Part shown: positions 25,912 to 34,243 of the stretch, one piece after another
Position numbering within the stretch: the stretch's first letter is position 1
How the letters are laid out: the number at the start of each line of letters is the position of its first letter
Origin: Fodinibius sp964490705
Lineage (GTDB): Bacteria; Bacteroidota; Rhodothermia; Balneolales; Balneolaceae
Reading direction: 5' to 3'
DNA length: 64,000 bases
Assembly: GCA_964490705.1 (NCBI GenBank)
Contig: CAZBCG010000001.1
Span: 62,001-126,000 of the forward strand
The notes under the pieces: generated by a model
The model's database searches: none
Seen by the model: only the letters and a program-made list of their open reading frames with translations
Told to the model about the DNA's origin: nothing
Program-made: the position numbers and the translations under genes

Positions 25912-26586
25912 ATGTTTGAAGAAATATTTATACAAAGCGATATATTTTCGACCTATCTTTCCGGAGCACTTGCTCTTTTTGTTGCAGCTTTTACCTCCAT
26001 TATTTCCGTTGCCAATCCGCTGGCCGCTATGCCGGTATTTTTATCCCTGACAGAACGCAATACGAAAACCGAACGCATTTCAATCGCCAAGAAATCATCG
26101 TTCTATATGTTTGTAGTACTGATCGTGTTTCTGCTACTGGGGACCTATATCATGAGCTTTTTCGGGATTAGCCTGCCCGGTATTCGCATTGCGGGGGGAC
26201 TGATTATTTTGCGCGCCGCCTATGCCATGTTGAATCCGGCTCACTCGGAGCGCAAAATATCCGAAGAAGCCCAGGAAGCAGCCAAACAGAAAGAGGACGT
26301 CTCTTTTAGTCCCATGGCCATGCCGATGCTCTCGGGACCGGGCAGTATTGCTGTTGTTATCGGACTGGCATCTCAGGCTGAGAGCCTCATGGATTTGGTC
26401 ATCATGACCCTGGCCATCATTTTGGTTGCCGGTATTTCGTATGGAGTGCTGCGGTTGGCACCCTTTTCGACGCACTACATTGGTCCCACCGGCATGAATG
26501 CCATCACCCGCATGATGGGCTTTATTGCCATGGCTATTGGCGTGCAGTTTATTCTGAATGGGATCGGCCAGTTTTTTGGGGTGTGA
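25912..26586 (+). CDS. MarC family integral membrane protein
   Basis: The 224-residue protein has six TM helices, typical of the MarC/UPF0056 family. Family segments include FTSIISVANPLAAMPVFLSLT near the first helices, GISLPGIRIAGGLIILRAAY, and SFSPMAMPMLSGPGSIAVVI after a charged loop of about 30 residues. The function of MarC proteins is not established (not drug resistance, despite the name). An in-frame TTG at 25894 exists; ATG at 25912 gives the usual short N-terminus MFEEIFIQS. Convergent with the PD40 lipoprotein gene, six bases apart. Confidence 0.92.
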   Translation: MFEEIFIQSDIFSTYLSGALALFVAAFTSIISVANPLAAMPVFLSLTERNTKTERISIAKKSSFYMFVVLIVFLLLGTYIMSFFGISLPGIRIAGGLIILRAAYAMLNPAHSERKISEEAQEAAKQKEDVSFSPMAMPMLSGPGSIAVVIGLASQAESLMDLVIMTLAIILVAGISYGVLRLAPFSTHYIGPTGMNAITRMMGFIAMAIGVQFILNGIGQFFGV

Positions 26587-26592
26587 TTTCAA

Positions 26593-27540
26593 TCATTCTA
26601 CCGGACTCCAGACCGGTTCATAGCCTTCTGCAATTTGCGTGGGCGCATCGGAGCCATCAGCATTCATTTTCATAATTTGGTGTGTATCCCCGTATCTCCA
26701 GAATACAATTTGGCTGCCATCGGGCGACCAGCTGGCCTCTAAATCACCTTCGGGATAATCTGTTAATTGTGTAAGTTCTCCGGTTTCCAGATTCATCAAA
26801 AAGATATCTTTACCATCATCTGCACGGCTAAATGCAATTTGAGAACCGTCCGGGGAATACCTTGCGCGATTTTCACTTACAGAATTATCCGTCAACTGTG
26901 TGGTTTCGCCATTGTCAACATTGACCGTATATATTTCAGAATCAGTCTCATAACCAGGCGGATTCATTGCAAATATAATCTTACTACCATCAGGTGACCA
27001 GTCGGAAGCTGTTTCATCGCCTTCCATATCGGTGACCTGCTGCACATTTGAGCCATCCGCATTCATGACATAAACATTACGTCCATTCGTATCATCTTCC
27101 CGTGTAAAGGCAATTTTCTCTCCATCCGGCGACCAAACGGGAATCATGTCTGTATTTCCCTCCGGTGATATTTGCTCTTGGTTCTTACCATTAATATCCA
27201 TGGTATAGATCTTGTCCGTGACATCTCCAGGATTACGGTGAAAAGCAATCTTCGTTCCATTTGATGATATATCTGCAAAACCATCCTCTGCACCATCTGT
27301 TAACTGACTAACATTTTGTCCGTCTGGATCCATGTAATAAAGATTTATGTCACCTTCGGAGCCACTGTTAGTATTTTTTGTAAATACGATCTTATTATTC
27401 AGCTGATCTTCTTCACTTATATTTTCGTCATCCGAATCCTCACCGTTCTGCGATGAACTAATATTACCACAAGAAGCCACAAATAATGCCATTGCAAGTA
27501 TAACTAGATATGAGAATCGAGAGTTTGAAAGTATCTGCAT
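26593..27540 (-). CDS. TolB-like PD40 beta-propeller lipoprotein
   Basis: The 315-residue lipoprotein has lipobox FVASC (Cys24) and a low-complexity acidic linker (NGEDSDDENISEEDQ). It then has six repeats of the PD40/TolB type: each has an S-P/S-N-G-x-K/Q-I-x-F core, for example WSPDGEKIAFTRED, WSPDGSKIIFAMNP, YSPDGSQIAFSRAD and WSPDGSQIVFWRYG. It is a six-bladed propeller like the C-terminal half of TolB, probably facing the periplasm or surface as a protein-binding platform. No Tol/Pal genes are near, so it is not tolB itself. Confidence 0.87.
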   Translation of the reverse strand: MQILSNSRFSYLVILAMALFVASCGNISSSQNGEDSDDENISEEDQLNNKIVFTKNTNSGSEGDINLYYMDPDGQNVSQLTDGAEDGFADISSNGTKIAFHRNPGDVTDKIYTMDINGKNQEQISPEGNTDMIPVWSPDGEKIAFTREDDTNGRNVYVMNADGSNVQQVTDMEGDETASDWSPDGSKIIFAMNPPGYETDSEIYTVNVDNGETTQLTDNSVSENRARYSPDGSQIAFSRADDGKDIFLMNLETGELTQLTDYPEGDLEASWSPDGSQIVFWRYGDTHQIMKMNADGSDAPTQIAEGYEPVWSPVE

Positions 27541-27634
27541 AACAAATGATCTTTTTTAGCCGTCTTATTTTTTAATCATCCCATTAGGGCGACAGTACAG
27601 TGAAAAAACTTATAATTCCTTAGAAAAGCTTCAA

Positions 27635-27668
27635 ATAAAAAACCCCTTTCCGAATTGGAAAAGGGTTT
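27635..27668 (-). terminator. Rho-independent terminator of the alkene reductase gene
   Basis: On the minus strand AAACCCTTTTCC, loop AATTC, GGAAAGGGGTTT folds into a 12-bp stem with one mismatch, then a run of T. It begins 17 bases after the stop at 27686. Confidence 0.85.
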
Positions 27669-27685
27669 AGCAAATGAGACTCCAT

Positions 27686-28801
27686 TTATTCAACTGCCGT
27701 CTGCATGGATTCTTCCAAAAAAGGATAGTCGGTATATCCCTCGGCATCGCCGCCGTAAAAGGTTTCTTGGTTGGGATCGTTGAGCGGCGCATCAATCTCG
27801 AATCGCTCGGGCAAGTCGGGATTGGCCAAAAATTCGCGGGCAAAAGAGACGAGGTCGGCCTTGCCTTCTTCAACCACTTTTATGGCACTTTCACGATCAT
27901 AATTTCCGTTGGTCATCAGCACCCCGTCATAAAACCGGCCGTAATATTCGAGCACGTTTTCGGCCAAATGCGGATTGTCTTCTACGCCACCGAGTGCTTC
28001 AACCAATTCGAGATATGACAAATTATATTCATCATTGAGGTTGGTGATTACATACTCGTACAGCTCTTTGGATTGGAAATCATTGTCGGTGCCCATCCGA
28101 AGATTGCTGGGCGACAGGCGAAGCGATACCTTATCTTCTCCCACTTCATCAATAACGGCATCCAATATTTCGAAGAGAAATCGCGCTCGATTTTCTATGG
28201 ATCCGCCATATTCATCGGTACGATCGTTGATGGAATCATGCAAAAACTGCTCGATCAGGTAGCCGTTGGCACCGTGAATTTGCACGCCGTCGAAGCCGGC
28301 ATTAACGGCATTTCGGGCGCCCTGACGAAAGTCGTTAACCACTGACTTGATCTCCTCAACAGAAAGCGGACGCGGGTCGGAGGTCGGTTCAAATCCATTG
28401 GGCGTAAATACCTGCGTTCCGGCATTTTTGTCTGATGAAGACACCGGAGCATCTCCATCGTGAAAGTGCGTGTGCGAAACGCGTCCCACGTGCCACAGCT
28501 GACACTGCATCACACCGCCTTGCTCGTGAACAGCATCTAAAACTTTCTCCCACCCTTTGATCTGTTCCTCATTGTGGATACCGGCCGTGTCGATGTAGCC
28601 GACGCCCTGCTCGGAAACCTGTGACCCTTCAGAAATAATGAGTCCCGCTGAAGCACGCTGCGAATAATATTTTTGATGCAATTCGGTCGGTGCGCTGGCC
28701 TCGTTATGTGCACGATTTCGCGTCATCGGTGCCATCGCCAGCCGATTTTTCAAAGTAATGCCACCTACGTCGATAGGGCTAAATAATTTGTAATCAGACA
28801 T
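27686..28801 (-). CDS. Alkene reductase, Old Yellow Enzyme family (NemA-like)
   Basis: The 371-residue FMN enzyme is a TIM barrel of the OYE family that reduces activated C=C bonds, quinones, nitro compounds or nitrate esters with NAD(P)H. Motifs: LFSPIDVGGITLKNRLAMAP (FMN phosphate-side loop), APTELHQKYYSQRASAGLII, GFDGVQIHGANGYLIEQFLH (substrate-binding His and Asn, catalytic Tyr), NDRTDEYGGSIENRARF, and the distal ESAIKVVEEGKADLVSFARE. Cytoplasmic stress or detoxification enzyme. A near-perfect palindrome lies 13 bases before its start, suggesting electrophile-responsive repression; no regulator gene is adjacent. Confidence 0.94.
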   Translation of the reverse strand: MSDYKLFSPIDVGGITLKNRLAMAPMTRNRAHNEASAPTELHQKYYSQRASAGLIISEGSQVSEQGVGYIDTAGIHNEEQIKGWEKVLDAVHEQGGVMQCQLWHVGRVSHTHFHDGDAPVSSSDKNAGTQVFTPNGFEPTSDPRPLSVEEIKSVVNDFRQGARNAVNAGFDGVQIHGANGYLIEQFLHDSINDRTDEYGGSIENRARFLFEILDAVIDEVGEDKVSLRLSPSNLRMGTDNDFQSKELYEYVITNLNDEYNLSYLELVEALGGVEDNPHLAENVLEYYGRFYDGVLMTNGNYDRESAIKVVEEGKADLVSFAREFLANPDLPERFEIDAPLNDPNQETFYGGDAEGYTDYPFLEESMQTAVE

Positions 28802-28813
28802 ATAAATATAAAT

Positions 28814-28831
28814 TAGTTTAATGTTGAACTA
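28814..28831. promoter_or_regulatory. Putative operator before the alkene reductase gene
   Basis: TAGTTTAA, two bases, TTGAACTA: an 18-bp palindrome with one mismatched pair, 13 bases upstream of the start. MarR- and HxlR-type regulators of reductase genes use sites of this form. The cognate regulator is not in the neighbourhood. Confidence 0.45.
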
Positions 28832-28996
28832 TTATTTACTTATAACTTTTCGGTGGCTGAATACATTCCCTGCTTTTAGTCGAATCTTCCTATGGGGGAG
28901 ATAAATGATTTCTATCACTCTGATGAGATGGAAGAAATGGATAGAACCAGCAATCAGATAGGAGGTTAACTTCCGGCTTCTCCATCCAACGTAATG

Positions 28997-29761
28997 TTAC
29001 TGTCGATCGGCAATAGTGCGGAGTCCGTCAAGCGTGAGCATCGGGTCAACAACATCAAAATAATCGGTGTGGGGACCAATTTTCTCTGCCAGACCGCCCG
29101 TGGCAATTACCATTACTGAATTGGAAGCGAGCTGGGTTCTCATCCGGTCGATAAGACCCTCGACCATACAGATATGACCGAGCACCAGGCCCGACTGCAT
29201 CGCCTCAATGGTGTTTTTCCCAATTACGTTTTTGGGCGGCTCCAACGGAATTTGTGACAGTTGCGCAGCCTTGCCCACCAGCGCATCGATGGTCACTTTA
29301 AGTCCCGCACAGATTGCCACACCCGTCATTTCACCGGCTCTTGTTACGGCCGAAAGGGTTGTGGCCGTTCCAAAATCTACTACAATGGAATCCTGCTCCG
29401 CAAGTGAATATGCGCCAACGGCATCCGCAATAAGATCGGCACCCACCGCCTGCGGACTTTCGGTATTAATCGTGATGCCGGTATCTACCTTGCCGTTGAG
29501 GATGAGGGGCTCCACATTCGATCGTTTGGCAAAAACGTCGCGAATCGTTTGCGTAAGCTGCGGCACAACGCTCGATATGATGATGCGATCCAGCTGCCTG
29601 TATCCCAGGTCAATCTCATCAAATAAGTTATAAAAGAGTACTCCATACTCATCAGCAGTCTTGTCAGCGTCGGTTTGGATCCGCCACTGGTGAATCCAAT
29701 CACCATTTTTGGAGACACCAATCACTATGTTACTGTTCCCAATATCCAACGCTAAGAGCAT
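28997..29761 (-). CDS. coaX: Type III pantothenate kinase
   Basis: The first enzyme of coenzyme A synthesis, phosphorylating pantothenate, 254 residues (family 250-260). The ASKHA fold is indicated by MLLALDIGNSNIVIGVS (phosphate 1, Asp6), IISSVVPQLTQTIRDVF, VGADLIADAVGAYSLAEQ (pantothenate site), IVVDFGTATTLSAVT (second catalytic acid; TATT), AGLKVTIDALVGKAAQL and MVIATGGLAEKIGPHT. CoaX needs a monovalent cation and is not inhibited by CoA. It stands alone here, divergent from the DinB gene. Confidence 0.96.
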   Translation of the reverse strand: MLLALDIGNSNIVIGVSKNGDWIHQWRIQTDADKTADEYGVLFYNLFDEIDLGYRQLDRIIISSVVPQLTQTIRDVFAKRSNVEPLILNGKVDTGITINTESPQAVGADLIADAVGAYSLAEQDSIVVDFGTATTLSAVTRAGEMTGVAICAGLKVTIDALVGKAAQLSQIPLEPPKNVIGKNTIEAMQSGLVLGHICMVEGLIDRMRTQLASNSVMVIATGGLAEKIGPHTDYFDVVDPMLTLDGLRTIADRQ

Positions 29762-29889
29762 ATAATCTACGGTATTTTTTTTGATGGTTAACTGCTAAAA
29801 TAGCTTGCCTCTATGCTACTTCAAAATTTGTGTTATTCTGTTAACAGTGTGTTATTTTAACATTCGATTTTAAGTGACAAAATCACCGT

Positions 29890-30357
29890 ATGGAATCCCC
29901 AGAACAGTTACTGCGACTTTTTACTTATGACAGGTGGGCCAATGAACAGGTATTGCTGACCCTGCAGGAAAACATGCCGTTTGAGGGCAGTAAAGAATGC
30001 ATCAGCTATTTTGCACATATTGCCGGCGCACAAGAACTATGGTATCGCCGTATCGAGGGCAAGCCGCTTGATGAGTTGGCCGTATGGCCGGAGTATGAAC
30101 TGCCGATTGCTCAGCAAAAACTGAACACGCTATCTGCTAACTGGAAGCGTCTCATCGGTGCCAACAGCTCTAATTTAGACCGCACAATTTCCTATCAAAA
30201 CTCCAAAGGCACTCCTTATGAAACCATGCTCTCTGATATCCTGCATCACGTGATTATTCACGGACAGCATCATCGGGCACAGATCGCCAAATTGTTACGA
30301 AATGCAAATATTGACCCCCCGGCCACCGATTTCATCTATTTTAGTCGCGCTAATTAG
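29890..30357 (+). CDS. DinB family protein
   Basis: The 155-residue four-helix bundle belongs to the DinB/YfiT superfamily. The metal-binding histidines are visible: AHIAGAQELWYRRIEGKP near 47-64, and HHVIIHGQHHRAQIAKLLR near 120-138, with the typical LFTYDRWANEQVLLTLQE start. These small metalloenzymes include thiol S-transferases using mycothiol or bacillithiol, and many of unknown role. DNA-damage induction in the name comes from B. subtilis and is not indicated here. Confidence 0.9.
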   Translation: MESPEQLLRLFTYDRWANEQVLLTLQENMPFEGSKECISYFAHIAGAQELWYRRIEGKPLDELAVWPEYELPIAQQKLNTLSANWKRLIGANSSNLDRTISYQNSKGTPYETMLSDILHHVIIHGQHHRAQIAKLLRNANIDPPATDFIYFSRAN

Positions 30358-30447
30358 TATATTCCCATCGCCAATTTTCAATAAAATAAACACGAGGTTT
30401 TCGTTCTGAAATTCGTAGAACAAATTCTGTCCGAGTTTTCAAGCTTT

Positions 30448-31809
30448 ATGTGGGGTATGCCACTGGTAATTTTGCTGGTCGGCGGCGGACTTTTTTTCCT
30501 GCTCTATTCCGGCTTCGCCCCTTTCAAATACTTTAAGCATGCCCTGAATATTCTCCGCGGCAAGTATGATAATCCCGACGATCCGGGAGATATTTCTCAC
30601 TTCGAAGCCTTGTCCAGTGCTCTTGCCGCAACCGTGGGGATGGGCAACATCAGCGGTGTGGCCGTAGCTATATTTATGGGCGGCCCCGGTGCCCTCTTTT
30701 GGATGTGGATCAGTGCTTTTGTGGGGATGGCTACCAAGTTTTTCACCTGTACCCTGGCCATTTTGTATCGTGGCAAAGACACCGCTGGAAAAATTCAGGG
30801 CGGCCCGATGTATGTAATTAGAGAAGGACTTGAAAAGCGATGGGGCGGCAGCTGGTCGTATCTATTTAAACCCTTGGCAGGATTATTTGCTCTTGCAGGA
30901 ATTTTTGGTCCCTTGCCAATTTTCCAGGCCAATCAGCTCACACAAATCCTGCGCGACAGTATTTATATTCCCCAGGGATGGGTTACCGCAAATGCCCACA
31001 TGGGTGGTGATTTAATCACCGGAATTGTGTTGGTTGTATTGGTATCTATCGTCATTTTTGGCGGTATTACGCGTATCGGCAAAGTTACTTCTAAACTAGT
31101 ACCCGCGATGGTTGTCATTTATGTGGGATGTGTTATTGCCATACTCGCTGCCCACATTACCGAAATTCCCCACTACCTGGGTCTCATTGTCACTGATGCT
31201 TTCACCGGAAAATCCGTGATGGGCGGAGCTGTTGGCTCTCTGATTATCATCGGAATTCAGCGCGGCGTCTTTTCGAACGAGGCCGGCCTCGGTACCGAGG
31301 CGCTGGCCCACGGCGCGGCCAAAACAAAAGAGCCCGTCCGCGAGGGTTTAGTTGCCATGCTGGGTCCCGCAATTGATACTATTATTACTTGTACGATGAC
31401 CGCCTTGGCAATTCTGGTAACCGGTGTCTGGAAATCCACCGAAGCCAATGGCGTAACGCTGACGCTAAACGCTTTTAATGAAGCACTGCCAGAAATAGGC
31501 ACCTATCTGCTGGTTATATGTGTGCTCTTTTTCTCTATAAGTTCCATGCTCACCTATTCGTACTATGGAACAAAGTGCCTGGGATATTTAATTGGCGCTG
31601 ATAAACAGCACTGGTACAATTACTTTTATGTAGCCTCCATCATTTTTGGATCCATCGCTTCAATCGGGGCAGTCATTGATCTAATCGATGGCATGTTTGC
31701 ATTGATGGCTATACCTACGATGATTTCTGCCGTGCTGCTGGCTCCCAAAGCGAAAGAGGCCGCCAGGGATTACTTTTCGCGCATTGAGTCATTTGAAATG
31801 TATGACTAG
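30448..31809 (+). CDS. Sodium:alanine symporter (AGCS family)
   Basis: The 453-residue transporter has about 11 TM helices. Family motifs: FEALSSALAATVGMGNISGVA, GPGALFWMWISAFVGMATKF, GGPMYVIREGLEKRW, and GIQRGVFSNEAGLGTEALAHGAA including the conserved F-S-N-E-A-G-x-G-x-x-P/A signature. It imports alanine or glycine with Na+. ATG 30448 is the first conventional start. The open frame extends back to 30385 and encodes LKFVEQILSEFSSFMWGMP, which looks like the normal family N-terminus and begins with CTG at 30406. A GAGG lies at 30394-30397, eight bases before that CTG, so the real start may be CTG. Confidence 0.93.
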   Translation: MWGMPLVILLVGGGLFFLLYSGFAPFKYFKHALNILRGKYDNPDDPGDISHFEALSSALAATVGMGNISGVAVAIFMGGPGALFWMWISAFVGMATKFFTCTLAILYRGKDTAGKIQGGPMYVIREGLEKRWGGSWSYLFKPLAGLFALAGIFGPLPIFQANQLTQILRDSIYIPQGWVTANAHMGGDLITGIVLVVLVSIVIFGGITRIGKVTSKLVPAMVVIYVGCVIAILAAHITEIPHYLGLIVTDAFTGKSVMGGAVGSLIIIGIQRGVFSNEAGLGTEALAHGAAKTKEPVREGLVAMLGPAIDTIITCTMTALAILVTGVWKSTEANGVTLTLNAFNEALPEIGTYLLVICVLFFSISSMLTYSYYGTKCLGYLIGADKQHWYNYFYVASIIFGSIASIGAVIDLIDGMFALMAIPTMISAVLLAPKAKEAARDYFSRIESFEMYD

Positions 31810-32136
31810 CCTTAAACTCTATAAAAGTTTGTTGTCTGCCGGATCTCTTCGCACAGATTTTCGGTTTCTTAACAGTCTCTTAATAAATTAAAAATTATTA
31901 ATCGTTTAGGCATCTGGGGGTTTGAGGATATAAGTACCGAACTAATTAATTGTTTTCATCATTTATCCTTAGTTAATTAGGCTGTTACTCACCATCATTT
32001 AAACCTTTCTTTTTCTTAAAAATTACTCAGCTGCCGCAACTCTTGCCGAGTTAACTGCGTATCTTTAGACGCATTCAAAAACGGAGAGTTACTTCTCAAA
32101 CTCATCCATCTAAACTCAAAAATTTTATCTGCAGTT
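31810..32136. other. Intergenic region, 327 bases, no gene seen
   Basis: AT-rich. It holds one inverted repeat, CTAATTAA...TTAATTAG (about 31940-31981), of unknown meaning. It presumably contains the promoter of the ankyrin gene at 32137. No ORF, RNA gene or terminator could be supported. Confidence 0.5.
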
Positions 32137-32616
32137 ATGAAATTAATTAAAGGATTCCTCTTAATACTAAGCATGTCGGTATTGACCTTCAGCGGCATTG
32201 AGAGTGACTCCAACCCCAAAACTATCAAAGACAATATTTTTACGGCCATCCGCAGCATCGACTATACCAGTATCAATATACTGCTCGCTGACGGTACTGA
32301 CGTGGATACAGTTGACCAACAAGGAAACACCCCGCTGATGGTAGCGGCACATGTTGGGAACCCACGGATTATGAACATTATTCTTTCTCATAATCCAAAC
32401 ATCAACAAACAGAATAATGAAGGCATGACGGCGTTAATGATAGCGGCCGAAGCGGGGCAGTTTCATGCTGTACATAAACTTGTAGCCCGCGGTGCTGACC
32501 AATCCATCAAAAGCTCAGATGGTAACACAGCCGTAACACTTGCTTCAAAATTTGGTCACAGCCAGATTGTAACTTATTTCAAAGAAAAACGAACAATACG
32601 TTCCTACACAAAGTAG
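32137..32616 (+). CDS. Exported ankyrin-repeat protein
   Basis: The 159-residue protein has a signal peptide (MKLIKGFLLILSMSVLTFSG, cut near IESD) followed by about three ankyrin repeats: VDTVDQQGNTPLMVAAHVGN, INKQNNEGMTALMIAAEAGQ and QSIKSSDGNTAVTLASKFGH. Ankyrin repeats bind proteins; periplasmic single-domain ankyrin proteins are sometimes paired with catalases or effectors in other bacteria, but no such partner is here. The N-terminal NIFTAIRSIDYTSINILLADG is a capping repeat. A strong terminator follows. Function unknown. Confidence 0.87.
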   Translation: MKLIKGFLLILSMSVLTFSGIESDSNPKTIKDNIFTAIRSIDYTSINILLADGTDVDTVDQQGNTPLMVAAHVGNPRIMNIILSHNPNINKQNNEGMTALMIAAEAGQFHAVHKLVARGADQSIKSSDGNTAVTLASKFGHSQIVTYFKEKRTIRSYTK

Positions 32617-32645
32617 GTTTCTAAGCATAGATAGATACCTTTCAG

Positions 32646-32683
32646 CCCTCGGCGACTGATAACCCGCCGAGGGTTTCTTATTT
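32646..32683 (+). terminator. Rho-independent terminator after the ankyrin gene
   Basis: CCCTCGGCG, ten-base loop, CGCCGAGGG, then TTTCTTATTT. The 9-bp stem is perfect and begins 30 bases after the stop. Confidence 0.85.
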
Positions 32684-32745
32684 GGGGATGTAATGATGGT
32701 GGGAATGCGTTATATTTTAAAAAACTTGCATCAGCCATCTTTCTT

Positions 32746-33324
32746 ATGTCTCACGTTATTCTCGGCATCGATCCCGGTTCACGAAATACGGGATATGCTA
32801 TCCTTACCAAGCAGAATGGAAAACTTGTGGCATTGCGCTGCGATGTGCTCAAAATGGCACACATGGATGATCATTCCGATCGGCTGCAATTTATTTTTGA
32901 GGAAGTATCCAAGATCGTATCATCGTTTGAGCCTACCTCATGCGCTGTAGAAACGCCGGTATATGGCGTTGATCCGCTGGCAATGCTCAAACTGGGCCGT
33001 GCCCAGGCCGCTGCTATGCTGTCTATTACCAACAATAATATTCATGTTTCGGAATACTATCCCAAGCAGGTAAAAAAATCGATTACCGGCAATGGCAACG
33101 CCAGCAAGGAACAGGTGGCTTTTATGCTGCGGAAAACGGTATCACTGCCCGATGAAGAGCTTTCGAAAGATGCCACCGATGCCCTGGCCGTTGCCTGGTG
33201 TCACCTGATGAAACAGAACGGTATTCAGGGGAATGTTCCAAAATCAGATACCAAAACACATCAAAATAATAAAAAATCGAGCTGGGCCGATTTTGTGGCC
33301 AATAATCCTGATCGGGTTAAGTAA
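32746..33324 (+). CDS. ruvC: Holliday junction resolvase RuvC
   Basis: The endonuclease that cuts Holliday junctions held by RuvAB, 192 residues. The four acidic catalytic positions are present: Asp9 in ILGIDPGSRNTGYA, Glu69 in CAVETPVYG, and Asp142/Asp145 in SKDATDALAVAWCH. LKLGRAQAAAMLSI is the conserved central motif. The last ~30 residues (SDTKTHQNNKKSSWADFVAN) are a polar tail longer than in E. coli. ruvA follows after 107 bases that contain a 47-bp repeat element. Confidence 0.96.
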   Translation: MSHVILGIDPGSRNTGYAILTKQNGKLVALRCDVLKMAHMDDHSDRLQFIFEEVSKIVSSFEPTSCAVETPVYGVDPLAMLKLGRAQAAAMLSITNNNIHVSEYYPKQVKKSITGNGNASKEQVAFMLRKTVSLPDEELSKDATDALAVAWCHLMKQNGIQGNVPKSDTKTHQNNKKSSWADFVANNPDRVK

Positions 33325-33342
33325 ATCAAACATGAAAATGAA

Positions 33343-33389
33343 ATCCTGAAACCCCGAGTGCTCGGGACACGGCAAGTTCAGGATGACAT
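33343..33389. repeat. 47-bp palindromic dispersed repeat (family B, copy 1)
   Basis: ATCCTGAA ... TTCAGGAT outer arms enclose an inner CCCGAG-TG-CTCGGG stem and end in GACAT. The same element occurs at 39649-39695 with two differences in 47. It sits between ruvC and ruvA. Repeats of this TCCTGAA...TTCAGGA form are common REP-like elements in Bacteroidota. Confidence 0.85.
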
Positions 33390-33431
33390 TTTCTTATTTT
33401 GAATAATTTATATAAATCCAAGCGATAACAA

Positions 33432-34037
33432 ATGATTGCATACCTCAAAGGATCTATTCACGCCAAAACTGCCGAACAAATTATTGTTGATGTCCGCAAT
33501 GTGGGCTATCAGCTGGAGATTTCATCCCAAACACTGCAAAAGCTCCCGGCCGAAGGCGAAGAGGTAGAGTTACTCGTATATCATCATATTACTGACAACG
33601 ATCAGCGGCTGTTTGGGTTTTTGGATCAGAATGAAAAAGACCTTTTTGAGTTGCTGATTACTGTGAAGGGGGTGGGGCCGAAACTGGGACTCACTATTCT
33701 CTCGGGGCTGCCGGCACAGGAAATAACAGGGGCCATTGTACAAAAGGACAAATCAGCGCTGTCGAAGATAAAAGGCATCGGTAAGAAAACGGCCGAACGC
33801 ATGATCCTGGAGCTCAAGGACAAGATGTCCGAAATGGTGGATGCCACCTATCAGTCCAGCAGCGGATCAGCGAATATCTCGGGCAACATCAAGGATGAAG
33901 CCGTTTCGGCCCTACAGTCCCTCGGCTTTAAAAAGCGGGATGCCGAAGAATCCATTGAGCTTGCGGCCAAGGACGAATCTCTCGACGGAGATGTGCAAGA
34001 GTTAGTTAAAAAAGCTCTCTCGCAGATGGATAAATAG
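33432..34037 (+). CDS. ruvA: Holliday junction DNA helicase subunit RuvA
   Basis: The 201-residue protein that binds four-way junctions and loads RuvB. Domain I OB fold: MIAYLKGSIHAKTAEQIIVD and VGYQLEISSQTL. Domain II has two helix-hairpin-helix motifs: ELLITVKGVGPKLGLTILSG and LSKIKGIGKKTAERMILELK. The C-terminal domain III (NIKDEAVSALQSLGFKKRDAE) touches RuvB. ruvB is not in the window, so the ruv genes are split here. Confidence 0.96.
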   Translation: MIAYLKGSIHAKTAEQIIVDVRNVGYQLEISSQTLQKLPAEGEEVELLVYHHITDNDQRLFGFLDQNEKDLFELLITVKGVGPKLGLTILSGLPAQEITGAIVQKDKSALSKIKGIGKKTAERMILELKDKMSEMVDATYQSSSGSANISGNIKDEAVSALQSLGFKKRDAEESIELAAKDESLDGDVQELVKKALSQMDK

Positions 34038-34243
34038 TTGCCACCCTAAAATGGGATGCTAGGTTTTCGGTCTCGCAGATAGAATAGAGTCTCAGGCCCA
34101 TCGGGCGGCTGGCCTTGGCGAATAAATAACAATTATTTAACGCCCTTTTAGTTTAATTTGAGAACGGGAGTTTGTACTATTGTAAGGTAAAATTGACATA
34201 ACAATTTCGTTACTATAGTTAAACACTCAATAAAATATTCCCC

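Noticed and set aside
34191..34218. TTGACA...TATAGT before the response regulator as a sigma70 promoter
   Set aside because: The spacer is only 15 bases and the organism appears to use TAnnTTTG-type -7 boxes, so it was not listed.
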